A DNA stretch of 14,231 bases. It comes from Nitrosomonadaceae bacterium (lineage in GTDB: Bacteria; Pseudomonadota; Gammaproteobacteria; Burkholderiales; Usitatibacteraceae). Positions 8,020-13,859 of this stretch are shown here, piece by piece. The notes under the pieces were generated by a model that searched no databases, had not been told where the DNA came from, and saw only the letters and a list, made by a program, of their open reading frames with translations. The DNA lies in the NCBI GenBank assembly GCA_021300055.1, contig JAJTHU010000073.1:1-14231 (forward strand), written 5' to 3'. Each line of letters opens with the position of its first letter. Position 1 is the first letter of the stretch. Position numbers and translations under genes: made by a program.

Positions 8020-8032
8020 ACATTTATGGATT

Positions 8033-8049
8033 CGCACCTTTGTTGGTCG
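8033..8049 (-). promoter_or_regulatory. Second, weaker NtrC-like site of the glnA enhancer
   Basis: CGCACCTTTGTTGGTCG is a degenerate copy of the same dyad, keeping CGCACC on one side and TTGGT on the other. It is centred 30 bp (about three helical turns) from the strong site, close to the 32-bp spacing of paired NtrC sites at E. coli glnA. It ends 21 bp before aroE. Confidence 0.5.
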
Positions 8050-8070
8050 CGGCGCAGGCGCTGAGCCGTA

Positions 8071-8940
8071 ATGCCGACGCTCGATATCCCACGTTACGCG
8101 GTGCTTGGCAATCCGATTGCGCACTCGCGCTCGCCTGAGATTCACCAGGCGTTTGCCAAACAGTTTGGTCGACGCATTGATTACTCGCGCCGGCTGGTAC
8201 CAATGCAGGGATTTGCTGCTGTGATCGCAGAGATGCGAGGCGAACACTTTGCTGGTGCAAACGTGACGGTACCCTTCAAGGAGGATGCGATTTCCGTCGC
8301 AGCCCGTGTCAGTGAGCGCGCGCGGCATGCGGGTGCTGCCAACACGCTGACATTTCGTGAAGATGGAACGATCGACGCGGACAACACCGACGGCGCGGGG
8401 CTGATCAAGGACCTGACCATCAACCTTGGCCGCGCACTTGAGGGCGCATCAATACTCTTGGTCGGGGCGGGCGGTGCCGCGCGCGGTGTGGTCCTCCCAC
8501 TCGCTGCATCACGGCCTGCCCGCTTGATTGTTTGTAACCGGTCACCAGAAAAAGCGGCGGCGCTTGTCGCATTGTTGCGCGAGCGCGGTGGGCCGGGCAT
8601 CGACAGAATCGAGTGCGCGGTCCGCCCACTCGATTCGAATTCGCTTAGGGAGCTCGGCGAGTTCGACTTGGTTATCAACTCGACCTCAGCGAGCCTCGGT
8701 GGTGACGCTCTTGACCTCCCGGTCTCGTGTTTTTCGAAGCGCACGCTCGCCTACGACATGGTTTACGGCAACGGGATCACTCCTTTCCTAGGCGCAGCCC
8801 GAGCGGCCGGCGCGGCAGTCGCCGATGGCCTCGGCATGCTCGTCGAACAGGCGGCAGAGTCGTTCTCAGTTTGGCATGCACTCCGACCCGATACCGCCCC
8901 GGTCATTACGACTTTACGGGCGAGCCTTCCGCCGCTCTAG
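8071..8940 (+). CDS. aroE: Shikimate dehydrogenase (NADP+)
   Basis: AroE reduces 3-dehydroshikimate to shikimate with NADPH in the cytosolic shikimate pathway to aromatic amino acids. The 289-residue protein has the substrate-binding serines in NPIAHSRSP (14-22), the catalytic pair K70 (NVTVPFK) and D107 (DNTDGAG), the Rossmann glycine loop GAGGAARG (132-139), the cofactor motif CNRSPEKA (155-162), NSTSASLGG (203-211) and Q260 in DGLGMLVEQ. Length is slightly above E. coli AroE (272), normal for betaproteobacteria. ATG 8071 has only a weak GAG upstream (8062-8064). mtgA begins six bases after its stop codon, as in many betaproteobacteria. Its upstream region contains the glnA enhancer, so NtrC might affect it too, but no promoter was resolved. 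Confidence 0.97.
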   Translation: MPTLDIPRYAVLGNPIAHSRSPEIHQAFAKQFGRRIDYSRRLVPMQGFAAVIAEMRGEHFAGANVTVPFKEDAISVAARVSERARHAGAANTLTFREDGTIDADNTDGAGLIKDLTINLGRALEGASILLVGAGGAARGVVLPLAASRPARLIVCNRSPEKAAALVALLRERGGPGIDRIECAVRPLDSNSLRELGEFDLVINSTSASLGGDALDLPVSCFSKRTLAYDMVYGNGITPFLGAARAAGAAVADGLGMLVEQAAESFSVWHALRPDTAPVITTLRASLPPL

Positions 8941-8946
8941 TCCGCG

Positions 8947-9645
8947 ATGATCAAGAGACTCCTCAAGTGGTTTCTAATCTCTCTGACGCTCGTCGCAGCC
9001 CTCGTCGTTTGCGCGCAGCTGTATTTTTTTTCGATGCTCGTCTGGTGGCGTAGCCACGACCCGCAGACCACCGCGTTCATGGATTCTCGGTATGACGCAC
9101 TGCAGGAGAAACGCCCGGGCGCGAAGCTCAAGCACCAGTGGGTCCCCTATAGCAAGATTTCGAACAATCTAAAGCGCGCGGTGCTGGCTGCCGAGGATGA
9201 CAAGTTCATCGACCACGAGGGCTTTGACTGGGAAGGCATCCAAAAAGCGCTCCAAAAGAACGAACGGCGCGGCAGAGTTGTTGCCGGCGGGTCGACAATA
9301 TCTCAGCAACTATCAAAAAATCTATTTCTGTCGGGTGAGCGCTCCATGGTGCGGAAAGGGCAAGAGGCCGCGATCACCGTCATGATGGAATTGGTGATGG
9401 ACAAGCGCCGCATTCTAGAGATCTATCTGAACGTCATTGAGTGGGGCGAGGGTGTTTTCGGTGCCGAAGCTGCAGCACGTCACTATTTCGGCGTCAGCGC
9501 GGCGCAGCTTTCACCAGAGCAAGCTGCGCGACTCGCCGCGATGATTCCGCGACCGCGTTACTTTGATCGGAATCGTGGTTCACCGTATCTGGTACGTCAG
9601 ACGGAAAGCCTCTTGGCCCGGATGCCTCATGCGCAGGTGCCGTAA
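8947..9645 (+). CDS. mtgA: Monofunctional biosynthetic peptidoglycan transglycosylase
   Basis: MtgA is an inner-membrane GT51 glycosyltransferase that polymerises lipid II into glycan strands without a transpeptidase domain. The 232-residue length matches the family. One membrane anchor spans about 7-28. The GT51 signature is complete: catalytic E83 in AAEDDKFIDHEGFD (81-94), GGSTISQQLSKNLFL (114-128), the second glutamate E140 in RKGQEAAI, KRRILEIYLNVIEWG (153-167) and the GAEAAARHYF region (172-181). ATG 8947 lies 6 bp after the aroE stop without a strong ribosome site of its own, which suggests translational coupling to aroE. Confidence 0.97.
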   Translation: MIKRLLKWFLISLTLVAALVVCAQLYFFSMLVWWRSHDPQTTAFMDSRYDALQEKRPGAKLKHQWVPYSKISNNLKRAVLAAEDDKFIDHEGFDWEGIQKALQKNERRGRVVAGGSTISQQLSKNLFLSGERSMVRKGQEAAITVMMELVMDKRRILEIYLNVIEWGEGVFGAEAAARHYFGVSAAQLSPEQAARLAAMIPRPRYFDRNRGSPYLVRQTESLLARMPHAQVP

Positions 9646-9725
9646 CCCATCCGTCTGCCGGTTCTTGCAAGGAGGCTCGCCGGTCTCTACAAACAAAGTG
9701 ACACAATCTAAGCTGAGGTTTGCCC

Positions 9726-10142
9726 GTGGAGAATTGGTTATGGCTGATTTACGGTCCGGCGCAGTTAATCGAGCGCTCGCCTACAACAGGCTTCGCAATA
9801 GGCGCTCTCGCACTTGTTGCGCAAGCTGTCCGGTCTACCGTTCGAGGCGACCGTGTATCGCGCGAGTGGCTCCGCTACCCGCTAGTGCTTTGCGGGCTGC
9901 TCTGGCTTTTATTTAGCCTGTACGAACTTCAAATGATTGCCGTCGGGTTAGGGCTTGCCACGACACGGCTCCGACTCGATCTCATCGTACTGACGCCCAT
10001 CCTTTATGGCGTAAGCGTCTTCGGGATCATGTCGCTGCTTGGGATCGGAGGCGGTAGCACGCCTACCCGCGTGGACGACGGTCGAGCAGCCGATGACCCA
10101 GCGGAAGTCAACTCATCCACCGACGACAAAGATGTGCGGTGA
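9726..10142 (+). CDS. Small membrane protein, unknown function
   Basis: I do not recognise this 138-residue product. It has an amphipathic N-terminus (MENWLWLIYGPAQ) and three likely membrane segments at about 22-36, 51-76 and 84-107. A hydrophilic, acidic C-terminal tail (about 113-138) follows. The start is taken as GTG 9726 because GAGG at 9715-9718 is 7 nt upstream; the in-frame TTG 9720 is too close to that site. It follows mtgA by 80 bp, so it could be the last gene of the aroE-mtgA unit or have its own promoter. Codon use resembles its neighbours. It is probably a real inner-membrane protein, but no function can be inferred. Confidence 0.75.
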   Translation: MENWLWLIYGPAQLIERSPTTGFAIGALALVAQAVRSTVRGDRVSREWLRYPLVLCGLLWLLFSLYELQMIAVGLGLATTRLRLDLIVLTPILYGVSVFGIMSLLGIGGGSTPTRVDDGRAADDPAEVNSSTDDKDVR

Positions 10143-10303
10143 CGAAACTAACGAGTGGGACGTTCCCGACGCTGTTTCGCAGGAATGCGCGGGCGGGAAG
10201 TTGATCGCCGAAATAGTTGCGATAGGCACATGCGGACTAGCTCTGAGTCGATCCGGGGGTCAGGCGCGTCGCGCTACCTAACATCGAAGGATAAACACCC
10301 AAC

Positions 10304-10343
10304 CCGGTCGGGCACAATCACATGGTGACTTATGCCCGGCCGG
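10304..10343 (-). terminator. Long GC-rich hairpin downstream of the histone-like gene
   Basis: An 11-bp stem pairs 10304-10314 (CCGGTCGGGCA) with 10333-10343 (TGCCCGGCCGG), with a single T.G wobble. The 18-nt loop holds a further small TCAC/GTGA dyad. It lies about 28 bp past the stop codon of the minus-strand histone-like gene. Only a poor T tract follows on either strand, so it is a possible but atypical terminator, or a 3'-end stabilising structure shared by the two converging genes. The rest of 10143-10371 shows no gene. Confidence 0.5.
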
Positions 10344-10371
10344 ATTGAGACGGATCGAAGCGCAAACCTGT

Positions 10372-10710
10372 TCAGCCCATCGGCTTGATGAGCGGCGTGA
10401 TGACCGGGGTCACCATCGGCGCAGGTTTTGCTGCTGGAGCGGCCTTTTTAGGAGCCGCTTTTTTCGCAGCAGGCTTCTTAGCGGGCTTACTTACTTTTTT
10501 TTTTGCGGCTGGCTTCTTCTTGGCCGCAGGCTTCTTCTTAGCAACTTTCTTTGCAGCTTTTTTCGCAGCTGGCTTCTTCTTAGCTGCTGGCTTCTTTGCT
10601 GCCTTCTTCGCTGCTGGCTTCTTCTTTGCTGCCGGCTTCTTCGCTACTTTCTTAGCAGCGGGTTTCTTAGCCGCTTTTTTAGCTGCCGGCTTTTTCTTGG
10701 CTGTTGCCAT
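10372..10710 (-). CDS. Lysine-rich histone H1-like (PAAKK-repeat) DNA-binding protein
   Basis: The 112-residue product has about 43 lysines (38%). It consists almost wholly of irregular PAAKK, AAKK, VAKK and PAAKKK units from residue 4 to about 95, then a lysine-poor tail (PAPMVTPVITPLIKPMG). This is the composition of bacterial histone H1-like / AlgP-type proteins, which bind DNA non-specifically and affect nucleoid structure; that role is inferred. ATG 10710 has AGGAG with a 7-nt gap; an in-frame TTG six bases further upstream lies too close to that site. Low-complexity frames on the opposite strand here (FAAGFF-type) are shadows. Repeat-driven length variation between strains is likely. 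The leader region is long and contains a consensus -35 box and copies of the 23-bp palindrome also found at the marR promoter. Confidence 0.9.
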   Translation of the reverse strand: MATAKKKPAAKKAAKKPAAKKVAKKPAAKKKPAAKKAAKKPAAKKKPAAKKAAKKVAKKKPAAKKKPAAKKKVSKPAKKPAAKKAAPKKAAPAAKPAPMVTPVITPLIKPMG

Positions 10711-10834
10711 GATCAACTCCTTTCGATGGTTGGACCGAATTGCTTGTTAGGATCAAGCCGTGAAAGCACTTGATCACCAAGACATCAGTTCAGACGAACG
10801 ATTGAGTTTGGCAGTTGCCGGAAATGCTAGAGAC

Positions 10835-10870
10835 GGCGAAACAACCTCACTCCACTCGCGGTTGTTTGCC
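10835..10870 (-). other. Stable hairpin in the probable leader of the histone-like mRNA
   Basis: A perfect 8-bp stem (AAACAACC 10839-10846 with GGTTGTTT 10860-10867) is extended by GGC/GCC (10835-10837 with 10868-10870) past one bulged G at 10838. The loop is 13 nt. No T run follows on either strand, so it is not an intrinsic terminator. It is about 125 bp upstream of the histone-like start codon and would be in the 5' leader if transcription starts near 10940. Confidence 0.5.
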
Positions 10871-10944
10871 TACAAGAAACCAAATGCGAGGAACTTGAAC
10901 CATTCACCGCGAGCACTTGGTGACCGGATTCTATGGAAGAATTT

Positions 10945-10973
10945 TTTTGAACACCAGAAATTAGTGATGTCAA
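10945..10973 (-). promoter_or_regulatory. Candidate sigma-70 promoter for the histone-like gene
   Basis: On the minus strand a perfect -35 hexamer TTGACA (10973-10968) is followed after 16-17 nt by a weak -10 (TTCAAA or TCAAAA, 10951-10945). The -35 lies inside the 23-bp palindrome at 10960-10982. It would give a leader of about 230 nt. No better promoter was found nearer the gene, but the weak -10 keeps confidence low. Confidence 0.4.
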
Positions 10974-10982
10974 GACACTAAA
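10960..10982 (-). promoter_or_regulatory. 23-bp operator-like palindrome, copy 5 (degenerate)
   Basis: Minus strand: TTTAGTGTC at the left, then TTGACA, ending in TCACTAAT. Its first nine bases fit the TTTRGTRTC consensus of the marR copies exactly, and its own arms TTAGTG/CACTAA form a dyad. It overlaps the TTGACA -35 box of the candidate promoter for the histone-like gene. Confidence 0.5.
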
Positions 10983-10992
10983 TCGGTGTGTT

Positions 10993-11015
10993 ATTTGTAT
11001 TCAAGCATCGCCAAA
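10993..11015 (-). promoter_or_regulatory. 23-bp operator-like palindrome, copy 4 (weak)
   Basis: Minus strand: it begins TTTGGCGA and ends GAATACAAAT, keeping the TTTGG and AATACnAA ends but not the centre of the consensus. It starts 21 bp (two helical turns) from copy 3 and overlaps it by two bases. Alone it would not be convincing; its phase and position support it. Confidence 0.35.
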
Positions 11016-11036
11016 TGGTGTTGTGTCGATACCAAA
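11014..11036 (-). promoter_or_regulatory. 23-bp operator-like palindrome, copy 3
   Basis: Minus strand: TTTGGTATCGA on the left, one central base, then ACAACACCATT. The left arm equals the consensus of the two marR-promoter copies, and the right half keeps CAAYACCA at the same distance. It lies about 304-326 bp upstream of the histone-like start codon and 52 bp beyond the lysA stop. Confidence 0.65.
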
Positions 11037-11087
11037 TACAATTGGCGTGTTTCGCGCGCTCAAAGTTTAAGCGGCGCGCGCATGTGA

Positions 11088-12371
11088 TTAGGCTTCGTCA
11101 ATCGCCTGTTCGCCTGCGAAGAGTTCTTCAATCGTCTCGCGCGCGCGCACCAACTTTGCTGTCGATGCATCGACCATGACTTCTGCGCTTCTCGGCCGCG
11201 TGTTGTAGTTAGAGGACATGACGAAGCCATAGGCGCCGGCAGACAGAACCGCCAATAAGTCTCCTTGCTTCGCTGAAAGCTCGCGTGAATAACCCAACAC
11301 GTCTGCGCTCTCGCAGACTGGACCAACGACATCGTAGGTCGCCCGATCATTGCCGGCTGGTTCGGCTACCTCAGTGATGCGATGGTGCGCTTGGTAGAGC
11401 GCTGGGCGAATGAGGTCATTCATCGCTGCATCGACCACCAAGAAGCTCTTTGCCTCGCCAGGCTTTACATATTCAACACGCGTGAGCAACACGCCAGCGT
11501 TCCCCACGATGGCCCGACCGGGCTCCAGCAGCAGTTCAACTGGTCGATCTCCGAGCGCCGACTGTAGCGCTGCAGCATACGCGTCGAGACGAATTTGCTC
11601 CTCGTCTTGGTAGGTAATGCCCACACCACCGCCAGGACAGATATGGTGTACCTGGATTCCATCGCGCGCCAAGTCGTCCGCTAGGCCCACGATCTTCTGC
11701 ATCGCTTCAACGAGAGGCGCCGCGTCGGTGAGCTGCGAACCAATATGGCAATCCACGCCCGCCACTTGGATTCCCGCCATGTTCGCCGCGCGCCGATAGA
11801 CATCGCGGGCGCGATCGAAGGCCACGCCGAACTTGTTGTTCTTCAGTCCGGTAGAGATGTAGGGATGCGTTTTAGCGTCGACGTTTGGGTTCACGCGCAG
11901 ACTCACGGGCGCACGCAAACCGAGTTGCTGCGCGACCTGATCAAGCCTCTCCAGCTCTGCCTCTGATTCGATGTTGAAACACTTGATTCCGGCCTTTAGC
12001 GCAAATGACATCTCGGCGGACGTCTTGCCCAAACCTGAAAACACCACCTTACTCGCCGAGCCGCCCGCCTTAAGGACGCGTGCGAGCTCGCCTCCCGAGA
12101 CGATGTCAAAACCAGCACCCAGCTTTGCGAGGATGTTCAAAACGGCAAGGTTAGAGTTCGCTTTGACGGCAAAGCAAATGGTGTACGGGCGCGTACCGCG
12201 CGCCGCCTTGACCGCCTGATCTAGGTGGCTAAAGGCGTTCGAAATGCCTGCTCGCGAATAGACAAACACAGGGGTATCAAATTGTGCCGCTATCTGCGCC
12301 AGTGACACGCCTTCCATGCAAAGCGTGCCCGCTCTGTACTCGACACCGAAGGTGGAAAGCGGCGCACTCAC
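11088..12371 (-). CDS. lysA: Diaminopimelate decarboxylase
   Basis: LysA carries out the last step of lysine synthesis, PLP-dependent decarboxylation of meso-diaminopimelate, in the cytosol. The 427-residue protein is a fold-type III (alanine racemase-like) decarboxylase. PLP lysine K70 is in FAVKANSN, followed by DIVSGGEL (89-96), CHIGSQL (208-214), the phosphate-binding glycine loop GGGVGITY (247-254), EPGRAIVG (283-290), catalytic C353 in GPVCESADV, and AYGFVMSSNYN (380-390). The start is GTG 12371, which overlaps the lptM stop codon in a GTGA, with GAGGAG about 8 nt upstream inside lptM, so translation is probably coupled. The glycine loop is preceded by ICP rather than the frequent Asp-Val or Asp-Ile, a mild variation. 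Confidence 0.97.
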   Translation of the reverse strand: MSAPLSTFGVEYRAGTLCMEGVSLAQIAAQFDTPVFVYSRAGISNAFSHLDQAVKAARGTRPYTICFAVKANSNLAVLNILAKLGAGFDIVSGGELARVLKAGGSASKVVFSGLGKTSAEMSFALKAGIKCFNIESEAELERLDQVAQQLGLRAPVSLRVNPNVDAKTHPYISTGLKNNKFGVAFDRARDVYRRAANMAGIQVAGVDCHIGSQLTDAAPLVEAMQKIVGLADDLARDGIQVHHICPGGGVGITYQDEEQIRLDAYAAALQSALGDRPVELLLEPGRAIVGNAGVLLTRVEYVKPGEAKSFLVVDAAMNDLIRPALYQAHHRITEVAEPAGNDRATYDVVGPVCESADVLGYSRELSAKQGDLLAVLSAGAYGFVMSSNYNTRPRSAEVMVDASTAKLVRARETIEELFAGEQAIDEA

Positions 12372-12544
12372 TTGCGATCTCCTCGAGCGTTTGGTCCGTC
12401 TTTGTTCGGTGCGGTTTGCGCAGACGATCCTGCCGGAGTCGGCTCGCGCGACGGCTCTGGGAGACGCAAAGGCCCCTTTTGACCGCAGCCGGCGATGAGT
12501 GCAGCAGTCGTCAAGAGAGTCAGTAGAATCGATACACGCTTCAT
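12368..12544 (-). CDS. lptM: LptM-type small lipoprotein (LPS translocon maturation factor)
   Basis: This 58-residue gene is easily missed because of its size. It encodes MKRVSILLTLLTTAALIAGC, a lipoprotein signal with lipidation cysteine C20 (IAGC lipobox), directly followed by GQKGPLRLPEP, the hallmark of LptM (YifL). The remaining tail is short, Pro/Ser-rich and probably disordered. LptM is an outer-membrane lipoprotein that helps the LptDE LPS translocon mature. The stop codon overlaps the lysA GTG by four bases; the lptM-lysA pair divergent from cyaY is a common proteobacterial arrangement. ATG 12544 has no strong ribosome site. Confidence 0.93.
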   Translation of the reverse strand: MKRVSILLTLLTTAALIAGCGQKGPLRLPEPSREPTPAGSSAQTAPNKDGPNARGDRK

Positions 12545-12548
12545 ATTA

Positions 12549-12573
12549 ATTGGCTCATGTTTTGTGGGCCAAT
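12549..12573. repeat. Inverted repeat between lptM and cyaY
   Basis: ATTGGC (12549-12554) and GCCAAT (12568-12573) form a perfect 6-bp dyad around a 13-nt AT-rich spacer in the 70-bp divergent promoter region. It could be an operator or merely part of a promoter. It does not match the 23-bp marR palindrome. Confidence 0.35.
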
Positions 12574-12614
12574 CCTAACACGCGTCACCACCGACCGCGC
12601 TCCAAAGACTCCCT

Positions 12615-12944
12615 ATGCTGATGGACGAAACTGAATTTCACCAACGCGTCGATGACATTCTGGCGAGCATCGAGTCACAGGCAGACGCCTTCGAAGACGA
12701 CATCGATTGCGAGGTCAGCAGCGGGATCCTGACGCTTGAGTTTGCCAGCGGCAGAAAGGTCATCATCAATCGGCAGACACCGAATCGCGAGATCTGGGTG
12801 GCCGCAAAGTCAGGCGGATTCCACTTTCGTTTCGACGCCGGCGCGTGGCGCGACACGCGCAGCAACCAAACACTCGACACGTTGCTAACCAAGGTGTGTT
12901 CCGAGCAGAGCGGTAGTGACGTCGTGTTCTCGTTTGCGGGTTAG
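12615..12944 (+). CDS. cyaY: Iron-binding frataxin homologue CyaY
   Basis: CyaY binds iron and modulates the IscS/IscU iron-sulfur cluster assembly machinery in the cytosol. The product is 109 residues (E. coli 106). The first helix is strongly acidic (D4, E5, E7, D13, D14, E20, D24, E27-D29), the family's iron-binding ridge. The conserved sheet follows: DIDCEVSSGILTLEF (29-43), GRKVIINRQTPNREIWVA (46-63) and SGGFHFRF (66-73). The start may instead be ATG 12621 (MDETEFHQ), which aligns better with E. coli CyaY; no ribosome site separates the two. It is divergent from lptM-lysA and is followed by the Cys4 MarR regulator 229 bp downstream. Confidence 0.95.
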   Translation: MLMDETEFHQRVDDILASIESQADAFEDDIDCEVSSGILTLEFASGRKVIINRQTPNREIWVAAKSGGFHFRFDAGAWRDTRSNQTLDTLLTKVCSEQSGSDVVFSFAG

Positions 12945-12974
12945 TGCAGCCGTCCGCGCCGCGCAATTGCGCAC

Positions 12975-13003
12975 TTGAATTTTTCCGCGCGCAGATTTAG
13001 TAT
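12975..13003 (+). promoter_or_regulatory. Candidate promoter of the MarR-family gene
   Basis: TTGAAT (12975-12980), a 17-nt spacer and TAGTAT (12998-13003) fit a sigma-70 promoter with four of six bases in each box. The -10 box lies inside operator copy 1, so protein bound there would block RNA polymerase. It predicts a start near 13010 and a leader of about 160 nt. Confidence 0.5.
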
Positions 13004-13018
13004 CGAACCAATACCAAA
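12996..13018 (+). promoter_or_regulatory. 23-bp operator-like palindrome, copy 1 (marR promoter)
   Basis: Left arm TTTAGTATCGA, central A, right arm CCAATACCAAA; 8 of 11 arm positions are complementary. It covers the candidate -10 box of the downstream MarR-family gene, the usual layout of MarR autorepression. Confidence 0.7.
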
Positions 13019-13043
13019 AAAACGCGACAGAAATTCGCTTATA

Positions 13044-13066
13044 TTTGGTGTCGATTCAATACCAAC
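13044..13066 (+). promoter_or_regulatory. 23-bp operator-like palindrome, copy 2 (marR leader)
   Basis: Left arm TTTGGTGTCGA, central T, right arm TCAATACCAAC; 8 of 11 arm positions are complementary. It starts 48 bp after copy 1 in the same orientation and shares most of its bases, including the central CGA-N2-CAATACCAA. Confidence 0.7.
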
Positions 13067-13173
13067 CGCCTTAATCGCACCTGAACGTACAATTGTTTGC
13101 GCCATCTGATTTGCGATCGTTTGCTCCGCGCCGCTCTCGCCACGTCGACTTCTCCGTTAGGTAACGACCGTAG

Positions 13174-13773
13174 ATGGATAAGAACCCCCTCGTATTGCTT
13201 GAGCTCGTGACGCGCCTAGGCAACCTGATGCGCGCGGAAGCACGCCGAGTCGGCTCCGAGCATCAACTTTCGCCGGTGCATGTCGAGGCGCTGGTATATC
13301 TGGCGAACGCCAATCGTTACTCAAATACGCCACAGGCCCTAGTTGAGTACCTCGGATTGACAAAAGGCACGGTATCGCAAAGCCTGCTTCTGCTCGACCG
13401 GCGCGGCTTGATCGAACGCTACCAAGACGACCTCGATCGCCGTGTCGTGCGTTTGCGTCTATCGGGCTCGGGGGAGCAATTTCTTTATGACGCGCAGCCG
13501 CAGCTCATGTGGCTACACGCAACGCGAGATATCAGCCCGAATCGCATTCGCAATGCGGTTTCCGCGTTGCGCGAGGCACTCAACACCATGCAAGGCGACG
13601 CGGAGCGAGCGCCGTTCGGGACCTGTCCAACCTGTCGGCATTTTGAAAGGCTGTCGGCTCGAGCATATCGATGCGGCTTGATGGGGGACCGCCTATCCGG
13701 GCCAGATACACGCAAGATTTGCTGGCTGCATGAGCTCAAAGGCGGCGCAGTGGACGACGACGAGGAGCTCTGA
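13174..13773 (+). CDS. MarR-family regulator with C-terminal four-cysteine domain
   Basis: The 199-residue protein has a MarR-type winged helix-turn-helix at about 30-100. The recognition region is LGLTKGTVSQSLLLLDRRGLI (60-80), followed by the wing with DDLDRRVVRLRLS (85-97). Helices at both ends (4-28, 105-140) would form the dimer. Unlike ordinary MarR proteins (about 140-150 residues) it adds a C-terminal module with C151, C154, C167 and C183 (CPTC, YRCGL, ICWLHE), spacing CX2C-X12-C-X15-C, suited to bind an iron-sulfur cluster or zinc. The tail is acidic (DDDEEL). It probably represses its own gene through palindromes at 12996 and 13044. The neighbour cyaY makes iron or redox sensing plausible. 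ATG 13174 has a distant AGG (13159) only. MarR fold is confident; ligand and targets are inference. Confidence 0.9.
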   Translation: MDKNPLVLLELVTRLGNLMRAEARRVGSEHQLSPVHVEALVYLANANRYSNTPQALVEYLGLTKGTVSQSLLLLDRRGLIERYQDDLDRRVVRLRLSGSGEQFLYDAQPQLMWLHATRDISPNRIRNAVSALREALNTMQGDAERAPFGTCPTCRHFERLSARAYRCGLMGDRLSGPDTRKICWLHELKGGAVDDDEEL

Positions 13774-13859
13774 AGCCAAGTGCTCCGCCTCGCACGCGGG
13801 CGAATTTGATGTTGCGGTGCTTAGTGGGTGCGTTAGAGCCCTACGGCTAAAATCGATTC

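Larger units (their letters stand above)
10711..11087. other. 377-bp intergenic region upstream of the histone-like gene
   Basis: No convincing gene was found between the histone-like start (10710) and the lysA stop (11088). The region holds, from right to left on the minus strand, three 23-bp operator-like palindromes (11036-10960), a TTGACA -35 box (10973-10968) and a stable hairpin (10835-10870). A 73-codon plus-strand frame (GTG 10760 to 10981) has a possible AGGA site but resembles nothing known and runs through these elements; it is not called as a gene. Confidence 0.6.

Noticed and set aside
10345..10773. Plus-strand frames rich in Phe/Leu/Arg/Cys opposite the histone-like gene
   Set aside because: They are antisense shadows of the PAAKK repeats; low-complexity composition follows directly from the minus-strand codons.
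10760..10981. 73-codon plus-strand frame starting at GTG with AGGA upstream
   Set aside because: No recognisable protein features; it runs through the hairpin and the operator-like sites upstream of the histone-like gene, which explain the sequence better.
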